DNA from: Caballeronia hypogeia
Lineage (GTDB): Bacteria > Pseudomonadota > Gammaproteobacteria > Burkholderiales > Burkholderiaceae
Length of the DNA stretch: 58,624 nt
Reading direction: 5' to 3'
Assembly: GCF_001544875.2 (NCBI RefSeq)
Contig: NZ_FCOA02000041.1
Span: forward strand, 1-58,624
Numbering within the stretch: position 1 is the first letter of the stretch; each line of letters opens with the position of its first letter. Both the position numbers and the translations under genes were made by a program. The notes under the pieces are model-generated. The model did no database searches, had not been told where the DNA came from, and saw only the letters and a list, made by a program, of their open reading frames with translations. This document shows, one piece after another, positions 17,254-27,388 of the stretch.

Positions 17254-18675
17254 ATGAACGCCGCAGTTCTCAATTCCAAAGATTCCAAGGATTACGTCGT
17301 CGCCGACATGTCGCTGGCCGCATGGGGCCGCAAGGAACTCGACATCGCCGAAACGGAAATGCCGGGTCTCATCCAGACGCGCGAAGAGTACAAGGCGCAG
17401 CAGCCGCTGAAGGGCGCGCGCGTTGCCGGTTCGCTGCACATGACGATCCAGACGGGCGTGCTGATCGAAACGCTCACCGCGCTGGGCGCGGACGTGCGCT
17501 GGGCGTCTTGCAACATCTTCTCGACGCAGGATCACGCCGCCGCCGCGATCGCCGCGGGCGGCACGCCGGTGTTCGCGTTCAAGGGCGAATCGCTCGACGA
17601 ATACTGGGAGTTCTCGCACCGCATTTTCGAATGGCCGAACGGCGAATTCGCCAACATGATCCTCGACGACGGCGGTGACGCAACGCTGCTGCTCATCCTC
17701 GGCTCGAAGGCTGAAAAGGACCGCTCGGTCATCGCCAAGCCGACGAACGAGGAAGAAGTCGCGCTGTACAAGTCGATCGCGAAACACCTCGACGCCGATC
17801 CGGTGTGGTACTCCACGCGCCTTTCGCACATTCAGGGCGTGACGGAAGAAACGACCACGGGCGTGCATCGCCTGTATCAGATGGAGAAGGAAGGGCGTCT
17901 GCCGTTCCCGGCCATCAACGTGAACGATTCGGTCACGAAGTCGAAATTCGACAACCTGTACGGCTGCCGTGAATCGCTGGTCGATGGCATCAAGCGCGCG
18001 ACCGATGTGATGATCGCCGGCAAGATCGCGGTCGTGGCCGGTTACGGCGACGTGGGCAAGGGCTGCGCGCAATCGCTGCGCGGTCTGGGCGCGACCGTGT
18101 GGGTCACGGAAATCGATCCGATCTGCGCGCTGCAGGCGGCGATGGAAGGCTACCGCGTCGTGACGATGGAATACGCCGCCGACAAGGCCGACATCTTCGT
18201 GACGGCAACGGGCAATTACCACGTCATCAACCACGACCACATGAAGGCGATGCGCAACAACGCGATCGTCTGCAACATCGGCCACTTCGATTCGGAAATC
18301 GATATCGCGTCGACGCGCCAGTACACGTGGGACAACATCAAGCCGCAAGTCGATCACATCGTGTTCCCGGACGGCAAGAAGATCATCATCCTGGCCGAAG
18401 GCCGTCTGGTGAACCTCGGCTGCGCGACGGGCCATCCGTCGTTCGTCATGTCGAACTCGTTCACGAATCAGACGCTCGCGCAGATCGAACTGTTCACGCA
18501 AGGCAAGAAGTACGAGAACAAGGTCTACGTGCTGCCGAAGCATCTGGATGAAAAGGTCGCGCGTCTGCACCTCGGCCGCATCGGCGCGGAACTGACCGTG
18601 CTGTCGGATGAGCAGGCCGGCTATATCGGCGTCGACAAGAACGGCCCGTTCAAGCCGAACCACTACCGCTATTAA
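17254..18675 (+). CDS. ahcY: Adenosylhomocysteinase (SAH hydrolase)
   Basis: Encodes 473 residues from ATG 17254, with a strong AAAGGAGGG ribosome site. The NAD-dependent enzyme splits S-adenosylhomocysteine into adenosine and homocysteine, removing the product inhibitor of methyltransferases. The catalytic/NAD-binding signature GYGDVGKGCAQSLRGLGATV is present, with NIFSTQDHAAAAI near the substrate pocket and the conserved C-terminus FKPNHYRY. It is controlled by the SAH riboswitch directly upstream and heads a group with a holin-like protein and metF. Confidence 0.98.
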   Translation: MNAAVLNSKDSKDYVVADMSLAAWGRKELDIAETEMPGLIQTREEYKAQQPLKGARVAGSLHMTIQTGVLIETLTALGADVRWASCNIFSTQDHAAAAIAAGGTPVFAFKGESLDEYWEFSHRIFEWPNGEFANMILDDGGDATLLLILGSKAEKDRSVIAKPTNEEEVALYKSIAKHLDADPVWYSTRLSHIQGVTEETTTGVHRLYQMEKEGRLPFPAINVNDSVTKSKFDNLYGCRESLVDGIKRATDVMIAGKIAVVAGYGDVGKGCAQSLRGLGATVWVTEIDPICALQAAMEGYRVVTMEYAADKADIFVTATGNYHVINHDHMKAMRNNAIVCNIGHFDSEIDIASTRQYTWDNIKPQVDHIVFPDGKKIIILAEGRLVNLGCATGHPSFVMSNSFTNQTLAQIELFTQGKKYENKVYVLPKHLDEKVARLHLGRIGAELTVLSDEQAGYIGVDKNGPFKPNHYRY

Positions 18676-18753
18676 TTGCGAGCGGCGGCAGTACCCAGCG
18701 CGGGCGTGAACACCACGTCCGCGCGATTCAATGCATCAACCGGAGATTCCTCG

Positions 18754-19107
18754 ATGACCGTGCTGCTGACATGGCTGATCAATGCGCTCGCGCTTCTGAT
18801 CATCACGTATCTGGTGCCGTCGATTCACATCCGCAGTTTCGGCACGGCGCTCATCATCGCGATCGTGCTGGGGCTCATCAACGCGATCATCAGACCCGTT
18901 CTCATCATCCTCACGCTGCCGGTGACGGTCCTCACGCTCGGGCTGTTCATCCTCGTCGTGAATGCCCTGTGCTTCTGGCTGGCCTCGTCGCTGCTGAAGG
19001 GCTTCGAAGTATCGGGCTTCTGGTCCGCGTTCTTCGGCTCGATTCTCTACAGCATCGTGTCGTGGCTGTTGTCGGCGCTGGTGTTCGGGAATCGCAATTT
19101 CGGTTGA
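18754..19107 (+). CDS. Phage-holin-superfamily-IV-like small membrane protein
   Basis: Encodes 117 residues from ATG 18754 with GGAGA upstream. It is almost entirely membrane helices (four segments, including LLTWLINALALLIITYLV and LILTLPVTVLTLGLFILVV) and contains the INAIIRPVLIILTLPVT signature of the PF04020 family. Despite the family name, these proteins are common chromosomal genes. It sits between ahcY and metF, probably co-transcribed. Its role is unknown; location suggests a link to the methyl cycle, but no sequence feature proves it. Confidence 0.85.
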   Translation: MTVLLTWLINALALLIITYLVPSIHIRSFGTALIIAIVLGLINAIIRPVLIILTLPVTVLTLGLFILVVNALCFWLASSLLKGFEVSGFWSAFFGSILYSIVSWLLSALVFGNRNFG

Positions 19108-19139
19108 TGCGCGGGCGCTGCCGCCCGTCCAAAAACATC

Positions 19140-19979
19140 ATGAAACCGATCGAACTCTCATTCGAGTTTTTCCCGCCGAAGACGCAGGAAGGCGTGGACA
19201 AGCTCCGCGCTTCCCGCGCCGAGCTGAAGAAGCTCAAGCCGAAGTTTGTCTCCGTGACCTTCGGCGCCGGCGGTTCCACGCAGCAAGGCACGCTCGACAC
19301 CGTGCTCGAAATGGCTTCGGAAGGCTTCGAGGCCGCGCCGCATCTGTCGTGCATCGGGTCGTCGAAGGAGAATCTGCGGGCGATTCTCTTGAACTATCGC
19401 GAGCACGGCATTCGCCATATCGTCGCGCTGCGCGGCGATCTGCCCTCGGGCATGGGCGAAGTCGGCGAGTTGCGCTATGCCTCCGAGCTCGTGGCGTTCA
19501 TCCGCCAGGAGCACGGCGACTGGTTCAAGATCGAAGTGGCCGGTTATCCGGAGTTCCATCCGCAGTCGAAGTCGCCGAAAGCCGATCTCGACAACTTCGC
19601 GCGCAAGGTGAAGGCGGGCGCGAATTCCGCGATCACGCAGTACTTCTTCAACGCCGACTCGTACTTCAAGTTTGTCGAGGAAGCGCGCAAGCTGGGCGTG
19701 GACGTGCCGATTGTGCCGGGCATCATGCCGATCACGAACTTCTCGCAACTGATGCGCTTCTCCGACATGTGCGGCGCGGAAGTACCGAAGTGGGTCGCGC
19801 GCCGGCTGGAGAGCTACGGCGACGACCGCGAGTCGATCCGCGCGTTCGGCCTCGACGTGGTGACGGGTCTGTGCCGCCGTCTCATCGACGAAGGCGCACC
19901 GGGCCTGCACTTCTACACGCTCAACGGCGCGGCCGCGTCGAAGACGATTTGCGAGCGTCTCGGCTTCAAAAGCGCCTGA
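19140..19979 (+). CDS. metF: 5,10-methylenetetrahydrofolate reductase
   Basis: Encodes 279 residues from ATG 19140; no strong ribosome site is visible. The flavoprotein reduces 5,10-methylene-THF to 5-methyl-THF, the methyl donor for methionine synthesis from homocysteine. The start LSFEFFPPKT contains the catalytic Glu (E9 here), and the segments FVSVTFGAGGSTQQGT and PGIMPITNFSQLMRF are characteristic. Downstream of ahcY, it completes the route from SAH back to methionine, and the SAH riboswitch probably governs both genes. Confidence 0.96.
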   Translation: MKPIELSFEFFPPKTQEGVDKLRASRAELKKLKPKFVSVTFGAGGSTQQGTLDTVLEMASEGFEAAPHLSCIGSSKENLRAILLNYREHGIRHIVALRGDLPSGMGEVGELRYASELVAFIRQEHGDWFKIEVAGYPEFHPQSKSPKADLDNFARKVKAGANSAITQYFFNADSYFKFVEEARKLGVDVPIVPGIMPITNFSQLMRFSDMCGAEVPKWVARRLESYGDDRESIRAFGLDVVTGLCRRLIDEGAPGLHFYTLNGAAASKTICERLGFKSA

Positions 19980-19996
19980 TTGCATCAATGTTTTAT

Positions 19997-20025
19997 CCGC
20001 GCGGCGCTCGCCGCGCGGTTCTTTT
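19997..20025 (+). terminator. Intrinsic terminator after metF
   Basis: CCGCGCGGC (19997-20005), loop GCTC and GCCGCGCGG (20010-20018) form a perfect 9-bp stem, followed by TTCTTTTCTCTT. Confidence 0.85.
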
Positions 20026-20299
20026 CTCTTCCCCCGTGTTTGCCACTTTTTAGTGCCGGCTCGCGCTCGCGCGCGCAACATTTCGTCATCCGGTCTATTA
20101 CTTGTGCACATGGCCGATAACCTACCCTTATCGGAGCGCTATCGACGGCAAACTCTAGTGGGGAAAACCAACTACGCATGTCACTTTTGTTCGTGCTACG
20201 GTAGCGCCCGACTTCGCGTTCGCAACCCGAAACCGGAGCGATGCGATCAAGTACACTCGCGCTACACCGGCCAGAAGCCGGTATCGACTTGGAGGAAAC
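20026..20299 (+). promoter_or_regulatory. Leader region of the dpp operon
   Basis: This 274-bp region runs up to the dppA ribosome site (GGAGG just before 20300). It has several short AT-richer patches but no promoter I can place with confidence, and no gene. Confidence 0.35.
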
Positions 20300-21934
20300 A
20301 TGAACAAAAACAGCCTGTTGCGAGCCGTCCGCACATCGGCGCTCGCAGGCGCACTGACCACAGCGGCGCTTTTTGCGGCGAGCACCGCGAATGCCGCCGG
20401 GATCCCGAACAAGACGCTCGTCTACTGCTCGGAAGGCAGCCCGGCGGGCTTCGATCCGGCGCAATACACGACCGGCACCGATTTCACCGCCAACACCTTC
20501 ACCGTCTACAACCGTCTCGTCGAATTCGAGCGCGGCGGCACGAAGGTCGAGCCTGGTCTCGCCGAAAAGTGGGATGTGTCGCCGGATGGTCTGACCTACA
20601 CGTTCCATCTGCGTCATGGCGTGAAGTTCCAGACGACGTCGTTCTTCAAGCCCACGCGCGAATTCAACGCGGATGACGTGATCTTCACGTTCAACCGCAT
20701 GCTCGATCCGAACGCTCCGTTCCGCAAGGCCTACAACGTGCAGTTTCCGTACTTCACGGACCTCGGCATGGACAAGCTGATCTCGAAGATCGAGAAGGTG
20801 GATCCGTACACCGTGAAGTTCACGCTGAAGGAAGTGAGCGCCCCGTTCATCCAGAACATGGCGATGGAATACGCGTCGATCCTGTCCGCCGAATACGCGG
20901 ACAAGCTGATGAAGGACGGCAAGGCCGCCGACATCAACCAGCAGCCGGTCGGCACGGGCCCGTTCATCTTCCGCAGCTACACGAAGGACGCGACCATCCG
21001 CTTCGACGGCAATCCGGATTACTGGAAGCCGGGCGCGGTGCAGATCTCGAAGCTGATCTTCTCGATCACGCCGGACGCGGCCGTGCGCGTGCAGAAGCTG
21101 AAGAACAACGAATGCCAGGTGATGAGCTATCCGCGTCCGGGCGACATCGCGGCGCTGAAGTCGGCGTCGAACATCGATACGCCGTCGCAGGCGGGCTTCA
21201 ACGAAGGCTATGTCGCGTATAACGTGACCAAGAAGGGCCTCGACAACACCGACGTGCGTCGCGCGCTCGACATGGCGATCAACAAGAAGGCGATCATCGA
21301 ATCCGTGTATCAGGGCGCGGGTCAGCCGGCCACCGCACCGATGCCGCCGACGCAATGGTCTTACGACAAGAACCTGAAGGGTCAGCCGTACGACACCGCG
21401 AAGGCGAAGGAACTGCTGAAGAAGGCAGGCTTTCCGGACGGCTTCGAGCTCACGCTGTGGGCCATGCCCGTGCAGCGCGCCTACAACCCGAACGCGCGCC
21501 TGATGGCGGAAATGATCCAGGCCGACTGGGCCAAGATCGGCGTGAAGGCGAAGATCGTCTCGTACGAGTGGGGCGAGTATCTGAAGCGCGCGCACGCGGG
21601 CGAGCATGATGCGCTGCTGATCGGCTGGACCGGCGACAACGGCGATCCCGACAACTGGCTCGGCACGCTGCTCGGCTGCGACGCGGTGAAGGGCAGCAAC
21701 TTCTCGAAGTGGTGCTACAAGCCATTCGACGATCTCGTCGTGAAGGGCCGTTCGACGACCGATATCGCCGCGCGCACCAAGGCGTACACCGACGCGCAGG
21801 AGATCTTCGGCCAGCAACTGCCGTTCTCCCCGATCGCCCACTCGACGGTGTATCAGCCGGTGAGCAAGAAGGTGACGAACATGAAGATCGAGCCGCTCGG
21901 CTACGCGCGCTTCGATGGCGTCGGCATGCAATAA
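20300..21934 (+). CDS. dppA: Dipeptide ABC transporter, periplasmic binding protein
   Basis: Encodes 544 residues. A Sec signal peptide is clear (basic start MNKNSLLRAVR, hydrophobic core, cleavage after STANA at about residue 32). The mature protein is an SBP_bac_5 peptide-binding protein that delivers di- or oligopeptides to the inner-membrane permease. Typical stretches include LVYCSEGSPAGFDPAQY at the start of the mature chain, FNADDVIFTFNRML, and WTGDNGDPDNWLGTLLGCD near the C-terminus, all close to E. coli DppA. It is the first gene of dppABCDF. Exact substrate range (dipeptides, ALA, heme) cannot be read from sequence. Confidence 0.93.
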   Translation: MNKNSLLRAVRTSALAGALTTAALFAASTANAAGIPNKTLVYCSEGSPAGFDPAQYTTGTDFTANTFTVYNRLVEFERGGTKVEPGLAEKWDVSPDGLTYTFHLRHGVKFQTTSFFKPTREFNADDVIFTFNRMLDPNAPFRKAYNVQFPYFTDLGMDKLISKIEKVDPYTVKFTLKEVSAPFIQNMAMEYASILSAEYADKLMKDGKAADINQQPVGTGPFIFRSYTKDATIRFDGNPDYWKPGAVQISKLIFSITPDAAVRVQKLKNNECQVMSYPRPGDIAALKSASNIDTPSQAGFNEGYVAYNVTKKGLDNTDVRRALDMAINKKAIIESVYQGAGQPATAPMPPTQWSYDKNLKGQPYDTAKAKELLKKAGFPDGFELTLWAMPVQRAYNPNARLMAEMIQADWAKIGVKAKIVSYEWGEYLKRAHAGEHDALLIGWTGDNGDPDNWLGTLLGCDAVKGSNFSKWCYKPFDDLVVKGRSTTDIAARTKAYTDAQEIFGQQLPFSPIAHSTVYQPVSKKVTNMKIEPLGYARFDGVGMQ

Positions 21935-22058
21935 GGTTTTGCTGCGGAACGCTTTTTGCACTAAACCATAACTAGTCGAAAAGGTGCGGCGGCTTGGGGT
22001 CCACGCGATCCCGCCGCCGTTCACATTTCTGTCCCCACGAACGAACCCAAGGGCGATC

Positions 22059-23069
22059 ATGTTCCGATTCGTTTTGCGACGCATAGGAATGGTGATACCG
22101 ACGTTCATCGGCATTACGATTCTCGCGTTCGCCCTCATCCATCTGATTCCCGGCGACCCCATCGAAGTGATGATGGGCGAGCGTGGCGTGGACCCGGCCA
22201 TGCACGCCGAAGCCATGAAGCGCCTGGGCCTCGACCAGCCGCTTCCGCTGCAATATCTCACCTATGTCGGGCATGCGCTGAAAGGCGATCTCGGCACGTC
22301 GATCATCACGAATACCAGCGTGATGGGCGAGTTTCTCGCGCGCTTTCCCGCGACTGTCGAACTGTCCATCTGCGCGATGATCTTCGCGCTCGTCGTCGGC
22401 TTGCCGGCGGGCGTCGCGGCGGCGCTGCGACGAGGCACCGTGGTCGATCACGGGGTAATGGGCACCGCGCTCACCGGCTACTCGATGCCGATTTTCTGGT
22501 GGGGCTTGATCCTCATCATGTTCTTCTCGGCGAAGCTCGGCTGGACTCCGGTGTCGGGCCGCATCGCGGTGGAGTACGACATTCCGCACGTCACGGGTTT
22601 CATGCTGATCGACTCGCTGTTCTCGACCGATGAAGGCGCGTTCAGGTCGGCCTTGAGTCATCTGATTCTGCCGACCATCGTGCTCGGCACGATTCCGCTC
22701 GCGGTCGTCGCGCGCATGACGCGCTCGTCGATGCTCGAAGTGCTGCGCGAAGACTACATCCGCACGGCGCGCGCGAAGGGTTTGTCGCCGTTGCGCGTGG
22801 TCGTCGTGCATGGGCTGCGCAATGCGCTGATTCCCGTCGTGACCGTGATCGGCCTGCAGGTCGGCACGCTGCTCGCGGGCGCGGTGCTGACCGAGACGCT
22901 CTTTTCGTGGCCGGGCGTCGGCAAGTGGCTGATCGACGCCATTTCGCGTCGCGACTATCCGGTCGTGCAAGGCGGCATTCTGATGATCGCGACGCTCGTG
23001 ATCGTAGTGAATCTGGTCGTCGATCTGCTTTACGGCGTGTTGAATCCGCGCATTCGCCATACGAGGTAA
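22059..23069 (+). CDS. dppB: Dipeptide ABC transporter permease DppB
   Basis: Encodes 336 residues from ATG 22059; the longer GTG frame from 21984 has no family resemblance before this Met. It has six predicted membrane segments, starting VLRRIGMVIPTFIGITILAF, with the inner-membrane permease loop EYIRTARAKGL-type motif (DYIRTARAKGLSPLRVV) that contacts the ATPases. The first periplasmic loop, LIPGDPIEVMMGERG, is typical of DppB/OppB. Confidence 0.95.
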   Translation: MFRFVLRRIGMVIPTFIGITILAFALIHLIPGDPIEVMMGERGVDPAMHAEAMKRLGLDQPLPLQYLTYVGHALKGDLGTSIITNTSVMGEFLARFPATVELSICAMIFALVVGLPAGVAAALRRGTVVDHGVMGTALTGYSMPIFWWGLILIMFFSAKLGWTPVSGRIAVEYDIPHVTGFMLIDSLFSTDEGAFRSALSHLILPTIVLGTIPLAVVARMTRSSMLEVLREDYIRTARAKGLSPLRVVVVHGLRNALIPVVTVIGLQVGTLLAGAVLTETLFSWPGVGKWLIDAISRRDYPVVQGGILMIATLVIVVNLVVDLLYGVLNPRIRHTR

Positions 23070-23079
23070 GCACAAGCTC

Positions 23080-23997
23080 ATGGCTGACGTTCAAAACAAT
23101 CTCCCACCTGGCGCGCTCACGCCGCCTTCCGGCCGCATGGTCGCCGCGCGCGAGTTCTGGGCGAACTTTTCGCGTAATCGCGGCGCGGTCGTCGCGGGCC
23201 TGATCGTCGTGGCGCTGATTCTCGTCGCGCTTCTCGCGCCGCTGATCGCGCCGCATAGCCCGATCGAGCAATATCGCGATTACGTGAAGATTCCGCCCGC
23301 GTGGCTCGAAGGCGGCAATCGCATGTTCCCGCTCGGCACCGACGAAGCCGGCCGCGACATTCTCTCGCGCCTGATGTACGGCGCGCGGCTGTCGTTCTGG
23401 ATCGGCTTCGTGTCGGTCGTCCTCGCGCTGATTCCGGGCGTCGTGCTCGGTCTGATGGCCGCGTTCTTCGGCTGGCTCGATACGCCGATCATGCGCGTCA
23501 TGGACGTGCTGCTCGCGTTGCCTTCGCTCTTGCTCGCGGTCGCGGTGGTCGCGATCATCGGACCGGGACTCGTCAACACGATGCTCGCGATCGCGATCGT
23601 CGCGCTGCCGGGTTACGTGCGTCTCACGCGCGCGTCCGCGCTTGGCGAGTTGCAGAAGGAATACGTGACGGCCTCGCGTGTCGCGGGTGCGGGCACGGTG
23701 CGCCTGATGTTCTCGCAAGTGCTGCCGAATTGCGCCGCGCCGCTGATCGTGCAGGCGACGCTCGGCTTCTCGTCGGCGATTCTCGATGCCGCCGCGCTCG
23801 GCTTCCTCGGCCTCGGCGTGCAACCGCCGGCGGCGGAGTGGGGCGCGATGCTGGCGTCCGCGCGCGATTACATCGAAAGCGCATGGTGGATCGTGACCAT
23901 GCCGGGCTTGTCGATCCTGATCTCGGTGCTCGTCATCAACCTTCTCGGCGACGGTCTGCGCGACGCGCTCGATCCGAAACTCAAGCGGATGGGCTAA
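23080..23997 (+). CDS. dppC: Dipeptide ABC transporter permease DppC
   Basis: Encodes 305 residues. It is the second membrane subunit of the peptide transporter. The conserved LGTDEAGRDILSRLMYGARLS motif follows the first membrane helix, and the EAA-like loop (EYVTASRVAGAGTVRLM) is present. It is 10 bp after dppB and 3 bp before dppD. Confidence 0.95.
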   Translation: MADVQNNLPPGALTPPSGRMVAAREFWANFSRNRGAVVAGLIVVALILVALLAPLIAPHSPIEQYRDYVKIPPAWLEGGNRMFPLGTDEAGRDILSRLMYGARLSFWIGFVSVVLALIPGVVLGLMAAFFGWLDTPIMRVMDVLLALPSLLLAVAVVAIIGPGLVNTMLAIAIVALPGYVRLTRASALGELQKEYVTASRVAGAGTVRLMFSQVLPNCAAPLIVQATLGFSSAILDAAALGFLGLGVQPPAAEWGAMLASARDYIESAWWIVTMPGLSILISVLVINLLGDGLRDALDPKLKRMG

Positions 23998-24000
23998 GCG

Positions 24001-24995
<995 letters not shown>

Positions 24996-24999
<4 letters not shown>

Positions 25000-26000
25000 A
25001 CGCCGTACCGAAGCAAGCAAATCAGGACATCGTGCTCGCCGCCGATCAGCTCACGAAGCATTACGACGTGAAGCGCAGCGCGTTTCAGCACGGCACGGTG
25101 AAGGCGCTGAACGGCGTGTCGTTCGAACTGAAGCGCGGGCGCACGCTCGCGGTCGTCGGTGAATCGGGTTGTGGCAAGTCGACGCTCGCGCGCCAGTTGA
25201 CGATGATCGAGGCGCCCACGTCGGGCCGTCTGCTGATCGAAGGCGATGACGTCGCGGGTGCGAGCCGCGCGAAGATCGCGGAGTTGCGTCAGCGCGTGCA
25301 GATGGTGTTTCAGAACCCGTTCGCGTCGCTTAATCCGCGCAAGACCGTCGAGCAGACGCTCGGCGAGCCGCTCGCGATCAACACGAAGCTGAACGCAACC
25401 GAGCGCGCCGAACGCATCGCGCACATGATGCGCACCGTCGGCTTGCGGCCGGAGCATGCGTCGCGTTATCCGCATATGTTCTCCGGCGGGCAGCGTCAGC
25501 GCGTGGCGATTGCGCGGGCGATGATTCTCGATCCGCAGATCGTCGTCGCGGATGAACCCGTGTCGGCGCTCGATGTGTCGATTCAGGCGCAGATTCTGAA
25601 TTTGTTCATGGATCTGCAGGCGCAGTTCGGCACGAGCTATGTGTTCATCTCGCACAACTTGTCGGTTGTGGAGCATATCGCCGACGACGTGATGGTGATG
25701 TACTTCGGCGGCGTCGCCGAGGTGGGCGACAAGAAGACGATCTTCGCGAAGCCGCGTCATCCGTATACGCGCGCGCTGATGTCGGCGACGCCCGCGATCT
25801 TCGAGGAAGATCGCCGGATCAAGATCAAGCTGCAGGGCGAGATGCCGTCGCCGCTCAATCCGCCTTCGGGCTGCACGTTCCATCAGCGTTGCCCGTATGC
25901 GATCGAGCGATGCCGCGTGGAAGAGCCGAAGCTGCGCGAGGTCGACGGGCGGCAGGTGTCGTGTCATCGCGCCGAGGAAGTGGGCGACGGCGAGGCCTGA
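24996..26000 (+). CDS. dppF: Dipeptide ABC transporter ATPase DppF
   Basis: Encodes 334 residues from ATG 24996, with an AAGGAGGT ribosome site inside dppD. The second ATPase of the transporter. Walker A is GESGCGKST, signature FSGGQRQR, Walker B IVVADEPVSALD. The cysteine-bearing C-terminal extension (CTFHQRCPYAIERC) is present. Last gene of the dpp operon. Confidence 0.96.
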
Positions 26001-26053
26001 CAGGGCTGCTTCCGGGCGGGTGTGTATCCGGCGCGTCACGCGAATGTTTTAAG

Positions 26054-27181
26054 ATGTCGGTCGTGCCGGATTCACTCGTCAAGCCGCGCTTCCTGCGCGC
26101 GGCGTTCGCCAAAACGACAGCCCTCGTGCTGTCGTTCGTGCTGTTTACGGCGGGCGTGGCGGTGTCGCCTTCGGGCTTCGCGGTGGTCGGATCGCGCACG
26201 CCGCAGGCCGCGGGAGATGCTGAATCCGCCGCCGCGCCGCTCAGTCCCGCCAGCCCGGCCAGCCCCGCCGGTCCCGCCAAGCCTGCCGCGCCGCCGCGCA
26301 CGGACCGCTCGAACGGCACGACCGCGAGCGGCCCTGTGCGCGCGCAGCCGCCGCGCATGCCTTTCTATGTCGCGACCAAGGGCACGACGACCATCTACGT
26401 GCTCGGCACGCTGCATGTGGGTTTCGCGAACGACTATCCGCCCGAGCAACCGTTTCGCAAGCCGATACTCGCGGCGCTCGATGCATCGCCTACGCTGGCG
26501 CTCGAAATTTCCCCCGACGAACTGCTGCTTTCACAGGACGATGTGAATCGCTATGGCATGTGCCGCAGCGAGTGTCTGATCGACTATCTGCCGGACCCGA
26601 TGTGGAAGCAGGTCGAAACGCGGATGCGCAACAATCCGGAAGCGCTGAAGCAGTTGCGGCATACGCGGCCGTGGCTCGCGTCGATGCTGATCGAAACGTA
26701 CGACACGCTGAAGGCGGGGTTTCAGAGCGAGTACGGAACCGAGGCACAATTGCAGAACGTGTATCTGCGCGCGGGCGGGAAGGTCGTCGGACTGGAGCGG
26801 TTGAACGAGCAGATTTCGACGTTCACGCGGCTGACTTCGGCGCAGCAGAGGGAGATGCTCGGACAGGATCTCGTGCAGACGCCGGCAGAGAATGTGGCCG
26901 ATGTGAAGGAGTTGCATCGGCTGTGGCGGATCGGGGATGCGGATGCTTTAAAGGCCTGGGACGATGCGAAGTCGAGCAGGCTGGCGAGGAACAAGGCGCT
27001 GGCGGACCAGGTGGATAACCGGGTGGTTTATCAGCGGAATCAGCGGTTTGTCAGCCGGATGGTTGCGTTGAGCGCGCCGGATAAGCCCGTGTTCGTGGCA
27101 ATAGGGGCGCTGCATCTCGGAGGGCCCAGAGGAGTGTTGGAGTTGCTGAGGAAGAGGGGGTTTGTGGTGACCCCGGCCTAG
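26054..27181 (+). CDS. TraB/GumN family protein
   Basis: Encodes 375 residues from ATG 26054; the frame is open further upstream but only through the dppF 3' end. A hydrophobic segment at about residues 20-38 (KTTALVLSFVLFTAGVAV) is a signal peptide or anchor, followed by a Pro/Ala/Ser-rich linker. The remainder is the TraB/GumN fold with its two GxxH-type motifs (VLGTLHVG and AIGALHLGG). Members are thought to be Tiki-like metalloproteases or peptide-pheromone inhibitors. The specific substrate is unknown, and it need not be linked to the dpp genes 53 bp upstream. Confidence 0.8.
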   Translation: MSVVPDSLVKPRFLRAAFAKTTALVLSFVLFTAGVAVSPSGFAVVGSRTPQAAGDAESAAAPLSPASPASPAGPAKPAAPPRTDRSNGTTASGPVRAQPPRMPFYVATKGTTTIYVLGTLHVGFANDYPPEQPFRKPILAALDASPTLALEISPDELLLSQDDVNRYGMCRSECLIDYLPDPMWKQVETRMRNNPEALKQLRHTRPWLASMLIETYDTLKAGFQSEYGTEAQLQNVYLRAGGKVVGLERLNEQISTFTRLTSAQQREMLGQDLVQTPAENVADVKELHRLWRIGDADALKAWDDAKSSRLARNKALADQVDNRVVYQRNQRFVSRMVALSAPDKPVFVAIGALHLGGPRGVLELLRKRGFVVTPA

Positions 27182-27388
27182 CCTGCCGCACCGGCTCAGA
27201 CCTTATTCGGGCGTAGAAACAATTGCCCCGGCGGTACCCGTGATGCGTGCCATAAAAAAGAAACAAAGCCACGTCACGAAGTTTGTCGCTAACCCAGCTC
27301 TTTGAGCATCTTCCGATACCCCGATTAGCCGGGCACCGGTACCGTACGCACCTTTGGCTGGCAACGGGCCGCTTTCGCCGCCTTATGC
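27182..27388 (+). promoter_or_regulatory. Leader region before the exopolysaccharide locus
   Basis: This 207-bp AT-richer gap (AAAAAAGAAACAAAG near 27255) precedes the priming transferase. I see no JUMPstart/ops-like element and cannot place a promoter. Confidence 0.35.
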
